Origin: Veillonella sp. | GTDB taxonomy: Bacteria > Bacillota_C > Negativicutes > Veillonellales > Veillonellaceae | Direction: 5' to 3' | Assembly (NCBI GenBank): GCA_018367495.1 | Contig: JAGZGB010000096.1 | Location: forward strand, 1 to 5,054 | DNA length: 5,054 nt | Made by a program: the position numbers and the translations under genes | Notes under the pieces: model-generated | Told to the model about the DNA's origin: nothing | What the model saw: only the letters and a program-made list of their open reading frames with translations | Databases searched by the model: none | In this document: piece after piece, positions 1 to 5,054 of the stretch | Layout: every line of letters begins with the position of its first letter | Numbering within the stretch: the stretch's first letter is position 1

Positions 1-96
1 GCCAGACATGATACCGATTTGTTCGTTTTCAGGACCTACGACACGAAGTTCACGAGCACGAATCTCTTCATTAATGCGTGGTGTATCCTTGCTAAT
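1..96 (-). CDS. infC: Translation initiation factor IF-3, N-terminal fragment (cut by window edge)
   Basis: IF-3 binds the 30S subunit, keeps it apart from 50S and checks start-codon and initiator-tRNA pairing. Only the first 32 codons are here; the gene continues past base 1. The translation, starting ISKDTPRINEEIRARELRV and running on through VGPENEQIGIMSG, is the typical start of the IF-3 N-terminal domain (RINEEIR...VR(V)VG...E..GIM). The start is taken as ATT at 94-96. No ATG lies in a suitable place, and ATT sits 8 nt after GGAGG (105-109). An in-frame GTG at 103-105 overlaps the Shine-Dalgarno sequence and cannot serve. ATT as the infC start is known from E. coli, where IF-3 represses its own mRNA by rejecting this codon; the same loop is inferred here. 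rpmI and rplT would be expected next, outside the window. It has its own promoter and attenuator (97-255). Confidence 0.93.
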   Translation of the reverse strand, partial: MSKDTPRINEEIRARELRVVGPENEQIGIMSG

Positions 97-109
97 AGCG
101 TTCACCTCC
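94..109 (-). promoter_or_regulatory. infC ribosome binding site with ATT start codon
   Basis: On the minus strand the sequence reads GGAGGTGAACGCTATT. A strong Shine-Dalgarno (GGAGGTGA, 102-109) is followed by the non-canonical start ATT (94-96). The strong ribosome site combined with a poor start codon is the arrangement expected for autoregulation by IF-3 discrimination against AUU; the regulatory reading is inference from the E. coli precedent. Confidence 0.85.
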
Positions 110-220
110 AAGAGAATAAAAAAAACGGACGGCAAACACCATCCGAATAGAGTTCTCTATATTAACCTCATACTTCTCGGTATTAGGTGAGTGGCGGATG
201 GCCTCTGCTTCATAAATTAC
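97..220 (-). promoter_or_regulatory. infC leader with attenuator (L20-leader-like)
   Basis: This is the untranslated leader between the inferred transcription start near 220 and the infC start codon. Read on the minus strand, CCATCCG (195-201) is a perfect complement of CGGATGG (139-145). CGGATGG is also the 5' arm of the terminator hairpin at 126-145, so the two pairings exclude each other. The long-range pairing would enclose two local hairpins: one at 165-188 (ACCT/AGGT plus ATAC/GTAT around a 6-nt loop, with one mismatch), and one at 147-160 (ATAGAG/CTCTAT). This is a classic terminator/antiterminator switch. In Bacillus, ribosomal protein L20 controls the infC operon by attenuation at a leader; a similar role here is inferred from position and folding logic. 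The pairings are seen, the ligand is not. Confidence 0.72.
118..145 (-). terminator. Intrinsic terminator inside infC leader
   Basis: On the minus strand, CGGATGG (139-145) pairs with CCGTCCG (126-132) around a 6-nt loop, giving 7 base pairs including one G-U. It is followed at once by eight T residues (118-125). It lies only about 20 nt before the infC start codon and downstream of the infC promoter, so it acts as an attenuator and not as the end of another gene. Confidence 0.82.
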
Positions 221-226
221 TTAATT

Positions 227-255
227 ATAATAACAAATCGTATGGTGAAAGTCAA
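227..255 (-). promoter_or_regulatory. Sigma-70-type promoter for infC
   Basis: The minus strand has -35 TTGACT (250-255) and -10 TATTAT (227-232) separated by exactly 17 bp. The predicted start of transcription is near 219-221, just before the attenuator. It matches the consensus at 5 of 6 bases in each box and is the best promoter I see in the window. Confidence 0.75.
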
Positions 256-273
256 CAAAAAATATTGATTTTT

Positions 274-290
274 TAACCATGAATTGGTTA
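274..290. repeat. Short inverted repeat upstream of infC promoter
   Basis: TAACCA and TGGTTA form a 6-bp inverted repeat around TGAAT. It lies about 20 bp upstream of the infC -35 box and about 55 bp upstream of the putative plus-strand promoter. Neither strand has a T-run directly after it, so it is not a good terminator. It could be a protein binding site between the two divergent transcription units; no regulator is identified. Confidence 0.3.
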
Positions 291-305
291 TTACAACTCT
301 TATAG

Positions 306-334
306 TATAACAGACATTATAAGTTCTGTATATA
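306..334. repeat. Imperfect inverted repeat, possible operator
   Basis: TATAACAGA (306-314) faces TCTGTATATA (325-334). The ACAGA/TCTGT core is perfect, and the outer TATA pairing continues past one extra base. The spacer is 10 bp, giving a dyad of about 29 bp, and it lies just upstream of the putative promoter of the DASS transporter gene. A regulator site is a reasonable guess only, because the surroundings are so AT-rich that such dyads arise easily. Confidence 0.25.
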
Positions 335-344
335 GGTATACTTA

Positions 345-374
345 CTGACAACGCTCTCTCTTTATGTATACAAT
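345..374 (+). promoter_or_regulatory. Putative promoter for the DASS transporter gene
   Basis: CTGACA (345-350) matches the -35 box at 5 of 6 bases. TACAAT (369-374) matches the -10 box at 5 of 6 with an 18-bp spacer. The overlapping TATACA (367-372) gives a 16-bp spacer. Use of this promoter would make a 5' leader of roughly 210 nt that contains the whole tandem repeat array. No better candidate lies nearer the gene, but very AT-rich DNA makes -10 matches cheap. Confidence 0.35.
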
Positions 375-424
375 ATTCTTATAAATTATACAACTAATTC
401 TATAGAAAATACGATACAATAATA

Positions 425-554
425 TTTATAGAATGGTCTAGCTTATATAGTGTGCCTTATAGAATAGCGTATATTATAGGATAGTGTACTTTATAGAATA
501 GTATACTTTATAGGATAGTCTAGTTTATATAGTTTACCTTATTTATTATTATAC
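425..554 (+). repeat. Degenerate tandem array of 17/14-bp units
   Basis: Seven consecutive units can be read with no gaps: 425-441, 442-455, 456-472, 473-489, 490-506, 507-523 and 524-537. An eighth, more diverged 17-bp unit is at 538-554. The consensus is YTTATAGRATAGTNTAS. Units 2 and 7 are 14 bp long and lack three bases after TTATA. There is higher-order structure: units 3-4 resemble units 5-6 at 27 of 34 positions, and units 1-2 resemble units 6-7 at 26 of 31. A looser relative with the palindrome TTCTATAGAA starts at 398. The array ends 37 bp before the ATG of the DASS gene, so it lies in its promoter or leader. Function unknown; it may bind a protein or be a decaying slippage product. 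Confidence 0.75.
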
Positions 555-591
555 AGTAATAGGTATTACACAAATTGAAAGGAGTTTTATT

Positions 592-2085
592 ATGAGTGTA
601 ACAACTACTGCCCCTCCTCAAAAGGCGCGTACAACTACTCAAAATATTGGACTTATTTTATCCTTTATTGTTTTAGGCGGTATTTTATTATTGCCTACAC
701 CGGACACATTATCTACCGGCGGTCATCGTATGATTGGCGTCCTCGCTTTTGCCATCATCTTGTGGATGACATCAGCTGTTTCCTATCCAGTAAGTGCCAC
801 TATGATTACGGCACTTACAGCTCTACTATTAGGGTTCTCACCAAATCCCGAAGCACCTGCTAAGGCAATGGGTACGGCTAATGCCTTGAAGCTTATCATT
901 TCTGGTTATTCTTCACCGGCTATGATTCTTGTAGGCGCTGCTATGTTTATCTCTGTAGCTATGCGCAAAACAGGTCTCGATCGCCGTATTGCCATGTTAG
1001 TATTGTCTAGTGTTGGTACTAAGGTAAGCCGTATTTATTTAGGCGTTATTATTACAGGCCTTATTCTTGCTTTCTTCGTACCAAGTGCAACAGCTCGTAT
1101 TGCTTGCTTAGCACCGATTATTATCGGTATTGTTGAGAACTTAGGTATTGAACGTAAAAGCCGCGTAGCCGCTCTCCTCATGGTAGGTGCCGTACAAGCC
1201 GATACATTCTGGAATATTATGATTCAAACGGCTGCCGCTCAAAATCTTGTGGCTGTAGGCTTTATACAAACTCAGATGAATACATCTATTAGCTGGATAG
1301 ATTGGCTTACTGCAGCGGCTCCATTCTCCATCATTATGGTTATCATCGCCTACTTCTTAACACAAGCATTAATTAAGCCAGAATTTAAAGAACTTGTAGG
1401 TGGCGATATACAACTCGCTAAAATGCGCCAAGAAATCGGTCCTATGAGTACTGATGAAAAGAAACTATTATGTATCTCTATCGGTCTACTCGCACTATGG
1501 GCTACAGGTGGGAAGCTCCATACGATCGACACAACAACCACTACAATTGTGGCCATTGCATTATTCTTCTTCCCTAAAATTGGCATTATGGATTGGAAAT
1601 TTGCACAGCCAAACATCGACTGGGGTTCCATCGTTATGTTTGGTGCTGGTATCGGTCTTGGATCTGTATTACTGAAAACAAAGGCAGCTACTTGGCTTGC
1701 TCAAGTATTCGTAAACGCCTTCTCCCTTGAAAGTGCCAGCGTATTTATATTAATTGCCGTAATGGCTGCCTTCCTCATTGTTATCCACCTAGGCTTTGCA
1801 TCTGCTACAGCCCTCTCCTCTGCTATGATTCCTATTGTAATTTCTATTGTAGTAGGACATAACGCAGAAGGTCTTAACCCAATTGGTGTAACCATGCTTA
1901 TGCAATATGCGATCTGCTTCGGTCTAGTATTACCAGTAAACTCTCCACAAGGTATGGTAGCTTACGGTACCGACACATTCGACGTAAAAACATTTATGAC
2001 TACAGGTATTCCATTGACTATTATTGGCTATGTGATGATGCTTGTATTTGCATTAACATATTGGCACTGGATTGGAATCGCATAA
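592..2085 (+). CDS. SLC13/DASS-family anion transporter
   Basis: Predicted inner-membrane carrier of 497 residues, close to the usual family size of about 460-500. It is probably a Na+-coupled or exchange transporter for di/tricarboxylates or a similar anion. Residues 1-18 are polar; hydrophobic segments follow from about 20, and the family's two inverted halves are recognisable. The signature hairpins are F162-VPSATAR (SAT at 165-167) and G401-FASAT (SAT at 404-406). In characterised members such as VcINDY these are SNT, and the Asn helps bind Na+ and substrate; here both are Ala. The C-terminal NSPQGMVAYGTDTF followed by a final membrane segment ending in YWHW is also typical of the family. 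The ATG at 592 follows AAAGGAG (578-584) at 7-nt spacing. It is monocistronic, convergent with the MFS gene, and ends at the terminator 2118-2149. Substrate is not predictable; family confidence is high. Confidence 0.85.
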   Translation: MSVTTTAPPQKARTTTQNIGLILSFIVLGGILLLPTPDTLSTGGHRMIGVLAFAIILWMTSAVSYPVSATMITALTALLLGFSPNPEAPAKAMGTANALKLIISGYSSPAMILVGAAMFISVAMRKTGLDRRIAMLVLSSVGTKVSRIYLGVIITGLILAFFVPSATARIACLAPIIIGIVENLGIERKSRVAALLMVGAVQADTFWNIMIQTAAAQNLVAVGFIQTQMNTSISWIDWLTAAAPFSIIMVIIAYFLTQALIKPEFKELVGGDIQLAKMRQEIGPMSTDEKKLLCISIGLLALWATGGKLHTIDTTTTTIVAIALFFFPKIGIMDWKFAQPNIDWGSIVMFGAGIGLGSVLLKTKAATWLAQVFVNAFSLESASVFILIAVMAAFLIVIHLGFASATALSSAMIPIVISIVVGHNAEGLNPIGVTMLMQYAICFGLVLPVNSPQGMVAYGTDTFDVKTFMTTGIPLTIIGYVMMLVFALTYWHWIGIA

Positions 2086-2117
2086 TACTGTACTTTCATA
2101 AAAGTCATATATAAACC

Positions 2118-2149
2118 AAAAGGCTCTGTCATTATAGACAGAGCCTTTT
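2118..2149. terminator. Bidirectional intrinsic terminator
   Basis: AAAAGGCTCTGTC (2118-2130) and GACAGAGCCTTTT (2137-2149) form a perfect 13-bp stem around a 6-nt loop (ATTATA). GC-rich inner pairs are flanked by A4 on one side and T4 on the other, so it works in both directions. It lies 33 bp after the DASS stop codon and 15 bp after the MFS stop codon, serving both convergent genes. Confidence 0.92.
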
Positions 2150-2163
2150 AGATATTCACTATA

Positions 2164-3369
2164 TTATTCTAATTCTTTACCTTTTAGTTCAGGGATTAAG
2201 AATACAGTTGCAAGAATATCTAGTACATAGATAATAGCTAGGAATGCAATCGCTACTTGGTAGGAGTACATAGAGATGATCATACCTACTACCATTGGGC
2301 TAAAGCCACCTACAGCACGACCGATGTTAAATAGTACATTTTGTGCAGTAGCACGAGCAGTTGTTGGGTATGCTTCTGCCATCAAAGCACCATAGCCACC
2401 CATCATACCATTTACAGAGGCGCCTAAGATAGCACCAGCAAATAACATAGCTGTTGGATCAGATAGTTGAGAGTATATCAGGATAGATGCTACAGCACAT
2501 ACTTGGAATAGAATGAATGTAGGTTTACGACCTATTTTATCAGCCAAACGTCCAAACAACCAAATACCAACCATCATGCCACATACAGTAACCGCAGTCC
2601 ATAAACCAGATTTGGTAAGGGAAAAACCTAATTGTTTACTCAAGAAATTAGGTAACCAAATCATAATACCGTAATAACCAAAATTTTGAACAGATGTGAG
2701 TATCGCAACACCAATAGATGTCTTTGTAGTCCTTACATCTTTTACTAATAACTTGAAAGAGTTTGTATGTGAATGCTCTTTATCTTCTTTACTTTGTACA
2801 AAGATTTCTGGTTCGTGTAGCTTAGCACGGAATACCCATGCCACAAAAGCTGGAATAATACCAACCATAAACATACCACGCCATCCAATGATAGGAATGA
2901 GTAATGGTGTTAACAAAGCAGCAGCCAACACGCCTAATTGCCAACCAAGAGCAACATAACTAGTCGCTTTTGCACGATGTTGTGCAGGCCAAGCCTCAGC
3001 GGCTAAAGCCATGCCAATACCAAATTCACCACCTAAACCAATGCCAGCGATTGTACGGTAAATAAGAAGATCCCAATAGCCTTGAGCAAAAGCACAGAGG
3101 CCAGTAAATACAGCAAATAGTACAATGGTCCAAGTTAATACTCGAACTCGACCAAACTTATCGGACAAAGTACCAAACACTAAGCCGCCAAGTACGGCAC
3201 CCACCAAGGTCCACGTCACCAAAGAACCTGCTTGACCAGTGGTCAAGCCTAAATCTCCAGAAATTAAGGTCAGCATAAAACCTAAAATCAAGAGATCAAA
3301 ACCATCCATGGCATAACCGATAGAGGACCCAATAACGGCTTTCCAACCGTAGGAATTTATTTCTTTCAT
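2164..3369 (-). CDS. MFS transporter, acid:H+ symporter type
   Basis: Predicted 12-helix inner-membrane carrier of 401 residues, normal for the major facilitator superfamily. Visible motifs include D22-GFD-25 in helix 1, a mark of the aromatic acid:H+ and sialate/lactate symporter families. The first motif A is G66-TLSDKFGRVR (66-76) between helices 2 and 3. Helix 4 has R105-TIAGIGLGGEFG with E115. The second motif A is G273-RLADKIGRK after helix 8, and the C-terminal end is PELKGKEL (393-400). A soluble loop at about 185-215 separates the two six-helix halves. The ATG start has GAAAGGT (3376-3382) 6 nt upstream. thrS ends 115 bp upstream on the same strand, so read-through from thrS or a separate weak promoter could drive it. 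The substrate is probably a small organic acid anion (lactate, aromatic acid or sugar acid); the sequence does not decide which. Confidence 0.87.
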   Translation of the reverse strand: MKEINSYGWKAVIGSSIGYAMDGFDLLILGFMLTLISGDLGLTTGQAGSLVTWTLVGAVLGGLVFGTLSDKFGRVRVLTWTIVLFAVFTGLCAFAQGYWDLLIYRTIAGIGLGGEFGIGMALAAEAWPAQHRAKATSYVALGWQLGVLAAALLTPLLIPIIGWRGMFMVGIIPAFVAWVFRAKLHEPEIFVQSKEDKEHSHTNSFKLLVKDVRTTKTSIGVAILTSVQNFGYYGIMIWLPNFLSKQLGFSLTKSGLWTAVTVCGMMVGIWLFGRLADKIGRKPTFILFQVCAVASILIYSQLSDPTAMLFAGAILGASVNGMMGGYGALMAEAYPTTARATAQNVLFNIGRAVGGFSPMVVGMIISMYSYQVAIAFLAIIYVLDILATVFLIPELKGKELE

Positions 3370-3382
3370 AATCTTACCTTTC

Positions 3383-3398
3383 GTTACTCACAGGTAAC
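3383..3398. repeat. Short inverted repeat before the MFS gene
   Basis: GTTAC (3383-3387) and GTAAC (3394-3398) form a 5-bp dyad around a 6-bp spacer. It lies immediately upstream of the MFS ribosome site (3376-3382). It could be an operator or a small 5' leader hairpin that affects translation. It is short, so chance occurrence is possible. Confidence 0.3.
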
Positions 3399-3409
3399 AG
3401 TTAAAGAGA

Positions 3410-3479
3410 TAGCCCCCACTATACAAAGGTTCAACGCCTAGACTTAAGTCTAATGAAAGGCTTTAGTATATGGGGGCTA
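3410..3479 (-). terminator. 70-bp imperfect inverted repeat after thrS, possible terminator
   Basis: TAGCCCCCA (3410-3418) pairs perfectly with TGGGGGCTA (3471-3479). After a bulged base the stem continues as TATAC/GTATA (3420-3424 with 3466-3470), then AAAG/CTTT. The centre holds the perfect 14-bp palindrome TAGACTTAAGTCTA (3439-3452). It starts 6 bp after the thrS stop codon. On the minus strand the closing arm is followed by TCTCTTT, a weak T-rich tail, so it may end or slow thrS transcription. Its length and bulged, nested form are unlike a simple terminator such as the one at 2118-2149. It may instead be an mRNA-stabilising fold or a small dispersed repeat. Confidence 0.5.
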
Positions 3480-3484
3480 AGTAT

Positions 3485-5054
3485 TTAGTTACGATCTTTG
3501 ATTTCAACCTTAATAGAATTGAAGAATTCTTCGAATGGTACGGAACCTAATTCGTCACCACCGTGTTTACGAACGTTAACTGTGCCTTCTTCAACTTCTT
3601 TATCACCAACAACAAGCATGTAAGGTACTTTTGCCATTTGTGCTTGGCGAATTTTATAGCCGATTTTTTCGCTACGATCATCCACTTCTACACGTACATA
3701 GTCGCGGTGCATTTGTTTTGCCAATTCTTTAGCATATTCAACATGTTTTTCAGAGATAGGCAGGATTTTAACTTGTACAGGAGCCATCCAAGTTGGGAAC
3801 GCGCCTGCATAGTGTTCAGTTAAGATACCGATGAAACGTTCCATGGAGCCGAAGCATGCACGGTGAATCATGATAGGACGATGTTTTTGACCATCTTCAC
3901 CAATGTATTCAATTTGGAAACGTTCAGGCAAGTTCATATCCAATTGGATAGTACCACATTGCCATGTACGACCTAAGGAATCTTCGATATGGTAGTCAAG
4001 TTTAGGGCCGTAGAATGCGCCGTCGCCAGGGTTGATTACATAAGGAATACCTTTAGCTTCGATAGCATTACGCAATGCTTCTGTAGCAGCTTCCCAAATA
4101 GCATCGTCACCCATTGCATTGTCTGGTTTAGTAGATAATTCAACATGGTATTTCAAACCAAATTGGCTATAAATGCGGTCGAATAATTCGATAACTTTCA
4201 TCAATTCAGATTGCATTTGATCTGGCAACATGAATACGTGAGCATCGTCTTGTGTGAATGCACGTACACGGAATAAGCCGTGTAATGCACCGGACAATTC
4301 ATGGCGGTGAACTAAACCAAGTTCAGCATAACGTAATGGGAAGTCGCGATAGGAATGCATTTCGTTTTGGTAAACCAAGATACCACCTGGGCAGTTCATA
4401 GGTTTAATTGCATATTCTTCATCATCGATAATTGTAGTGTACATATTTTCACGGTAATGGAACCAGTGTCCAGATGTTTCCCACAATTGTTTATTTAAGA
4501 TAATTGGTGTACGAATTTCTTCGTAATCAAATTCATGGTGAACTTCACGCCAGAAGTTTTCCAATTCGTTCCGAAGAGCCATACCTTTTGGTAAGAAGAA
4601 TGGGAAGCCAGGACCTTCTTCTTTGATAACGAACAAACCTAGTTCTTTACCAAGTTTACGATGGTCGCGTTTAGCTGCTTCTTCAAGCAAGTGAAGGTAT
4701 GCATCAAGTTCTTCTTTCTTTTCAAATGCTGTCCCGTAAATACGTTGCAACATTTTATTCTTTTCATCGCCGCGCCAGTATGCACCTGCAATGCTTTGTA
4801 ATTTGAAAGCTTTTACCTTACCAGTGGATGCCACGTGAGGACCTGCACAAAGATCGATGAAATCGCCTTGCGCATAGCAAGAGATAACAGCATCTTCAGG
4901 AAGGTCTTCGATCAATTCTACCTTGTAATCTTCGTTTTTAGATTTGAAGAACTCGATAGCTTCTTGACGAGACATTACAGATTTAGTAATAGGCAAGTTT
5001 TCTTTTACAATACGGCTCATTTCCTTTTCGATTTTAGTCAAATCTTCAGGAGTC
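3485..5054 (-). CDS. thrS: Threonyl-tRNA synthetase, C-terminal four-fifths (cut by window edge)
   Basis: This cytoplasmic class II enzyme charges tRNA-Thr with threonine and edits mischarged Ser-tRNA. The reading frame is open to the window edge; 522 residues are visible, against about 640 in the family. The N-terminal TGS domain and the first part of the editing domain lie outside. A TTG at 5039-5041 is an internal Leu (in PEDLTKIEKEM), not the start. Counting from that Leu, the editing site has C65-AGPH-69. The catalytic zinc ligands are C217 (in MNCPGG), H268 (in DDAHVF) and H393 (in MIHRA). Motif 2 is HRHELSGALHGLFRVR (245-260), and motif 3 is GSMERFIG (398-405). The anticodon-binding domain spans about 420-515. 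All catalytic residues expected in this part are present, so the gene looks functional. Any T-box or promoter would be beyond the right edge. Confidence 0.97.
   Translation of the reverse strand, partial: TPEDLTKIEKEMSRIVKENLPITKSVMSRQEAIEFFKSKNEDYKVELIEDLPEDAVISCYAQGDFIDLCAGPHVASTGKVKAFKLQSIAGAYWRGDEKNKMLQRIYGTAFEKKEELDAYLHLLEEAAKRDHRKLGKELGLFVIKEEGPGFPFFLPKGMALRNELENFWREVHHEFDYEEIRTPIILNKQLWETSGHWFHYRENMYTTIIDDEEYAIKPMNCPGGILVYQNEMHSYRDFPLRYAELGLVHRHELSGALHGLFRVRAFTQDDAHVFMLPDQMQSELMKVIELFDRIYSQFGLKYHVELSTKPDNAMGDDAIWEAATEALRNAIEAKGIPYVINPGDGAFYGPKLDYHIEDSLGRTWQCGTIQLDMNLPERFQIEYIGEDGQKHRPIMIHRACFGSMERFIGILTEHYAGAFPTWMAPVQVKILPISEKHVEYAKELAKQMHRDYVRVEVDDRSEKIGYKIRQAQMAKVPYMLVVGDKEVEEGTVNVRKHGGDELGSVPFEEFFNSIKVEIKDRN

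Noticed and set aside
8..190. A 60-residue plus-strand open frame
   Set aside because: It runs antisense to infC and across its attenuator, has no ribosome site, and its composition is explained by the opposite-strand features.
157..213. An 18-codon minus-strand open frame in the infC leader (ATG at 211-213, TAG at 157-159), a possible leader peptide
   Set aside because: There is no Shine-Dalgarno sequence, the start is only about 7 nt from the predicted transcript end, and there is no run of regulatory codons. The RNA pairing explains the region better.
425..554. The repeat array as a CRISPR array
   Set aside because: Units are contiguous 17/14-bp degenerate repeats with no unique spacers and no cas genes nearby.
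1350..1895. Antisense and shifted-frame open frames inside the DASS transporter gene (1350-1631 minus, 1454-1675 plus, 1701-1895 minus)
   Set aside because: They are shadows of the clear 497-residue membrane protein, without ribosome sites or recognisable domains.
2696..2959. A plus-strand open frame antisense to the MFS gene
   Set aside because: It is a shadow of a conserved MFS coding sequence with intact motifs, and no start signal is seen.
3406..3434. A possible MFS promoter on the minus strand, TTGAAC (3429-3434) and TATCTC (3406-3411) with a 17-bp spacer
   Set aside because: Both boxes match at only about 4 of 6 bases and overlap the inverted repeat, which makes the match too weak to annotate.
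3563..3823. A plus-strand open frame antisense to thrS
   Set aside because: It lies opposite the highly conserved ThrRS anticodon-binding and motif 3 region and has no independent support.
5039..5041. TTG as the thrS start codon
   Set aside because: The frame continues upstream to the window edge with conserved ThrRS residues (PEDLTKIEKEM), and the protein would lack its N-terminal domains.

Overview
The window looks like chromosomal DNA of a low-GC Gram-positive-lineage bacterium. AT-rich intergenic DNA, strong GGAGG-type ribosome sites, and the protein style of ThrRS and IF-3 fit a Negativicute such as Veillonella. That assignment is inferred from general resemblance and was not checked by any search.

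Layout, left to right. At the left edge (1-96, minus strand) is the 5' end of infC, encoding translation initiation factor IF-3. It begins with the rare start codon ATT behind a strong Shine-Dalgarno sequence. It is preceded by a leader of about 124 nt with an intrinsic terminator, a competing antiterminator stem and a good sigma-70-type promoter at 227-255. This is a transcription attenuator of the kind that controls infC-rpmI-rplT operons. Between about 300 and 591 lies very AT-rich non-coding DNA that includes a degenerate tandem array of 17- and 14-bp units (425-554). This array sits directly upstream of a plus-strand gene for an SLC13/DASS-type anion transporter (592-2085). That gene ends at a perfect 13-bp bidirectional terminator (2118-2149), shared with a convergent minus-strand MFS transporter gene (2164-3369). 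Upstream of the MFS gene is a 70-bp imperfect inverted repeat (3410-3479), and then the 3' four-fifths of thrS, threonyl-tRNA synthetase (3485 to the right edge, minus strand).

How it fits together. thrS and infC are often adjacent in bacteria (thrS-infC-rpmI-rplT). Here they keep the same orientation, but about 3.4 kb carrying two membrane transporters separates them. infC has acquired, or kept, its own promoter and attenuator. The two transporters are both of types that commonly move organic anions: a DASS carrier for di/tricarboxylates or similar, and an MFS carrier with the DGFD motif of acid:H+ symporters. A shared substrate or pathway is possible but not shown by the sequence. I see no mobile element, CRISPR array, tRNA or rRNA. 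No wholly new system is evident. The most unexplained element is the tandem repeat array upstream of the DASS gene, followed by the large inverted repeat after thrS and the double Asn-to-Ala change in the DASS signature motifs.
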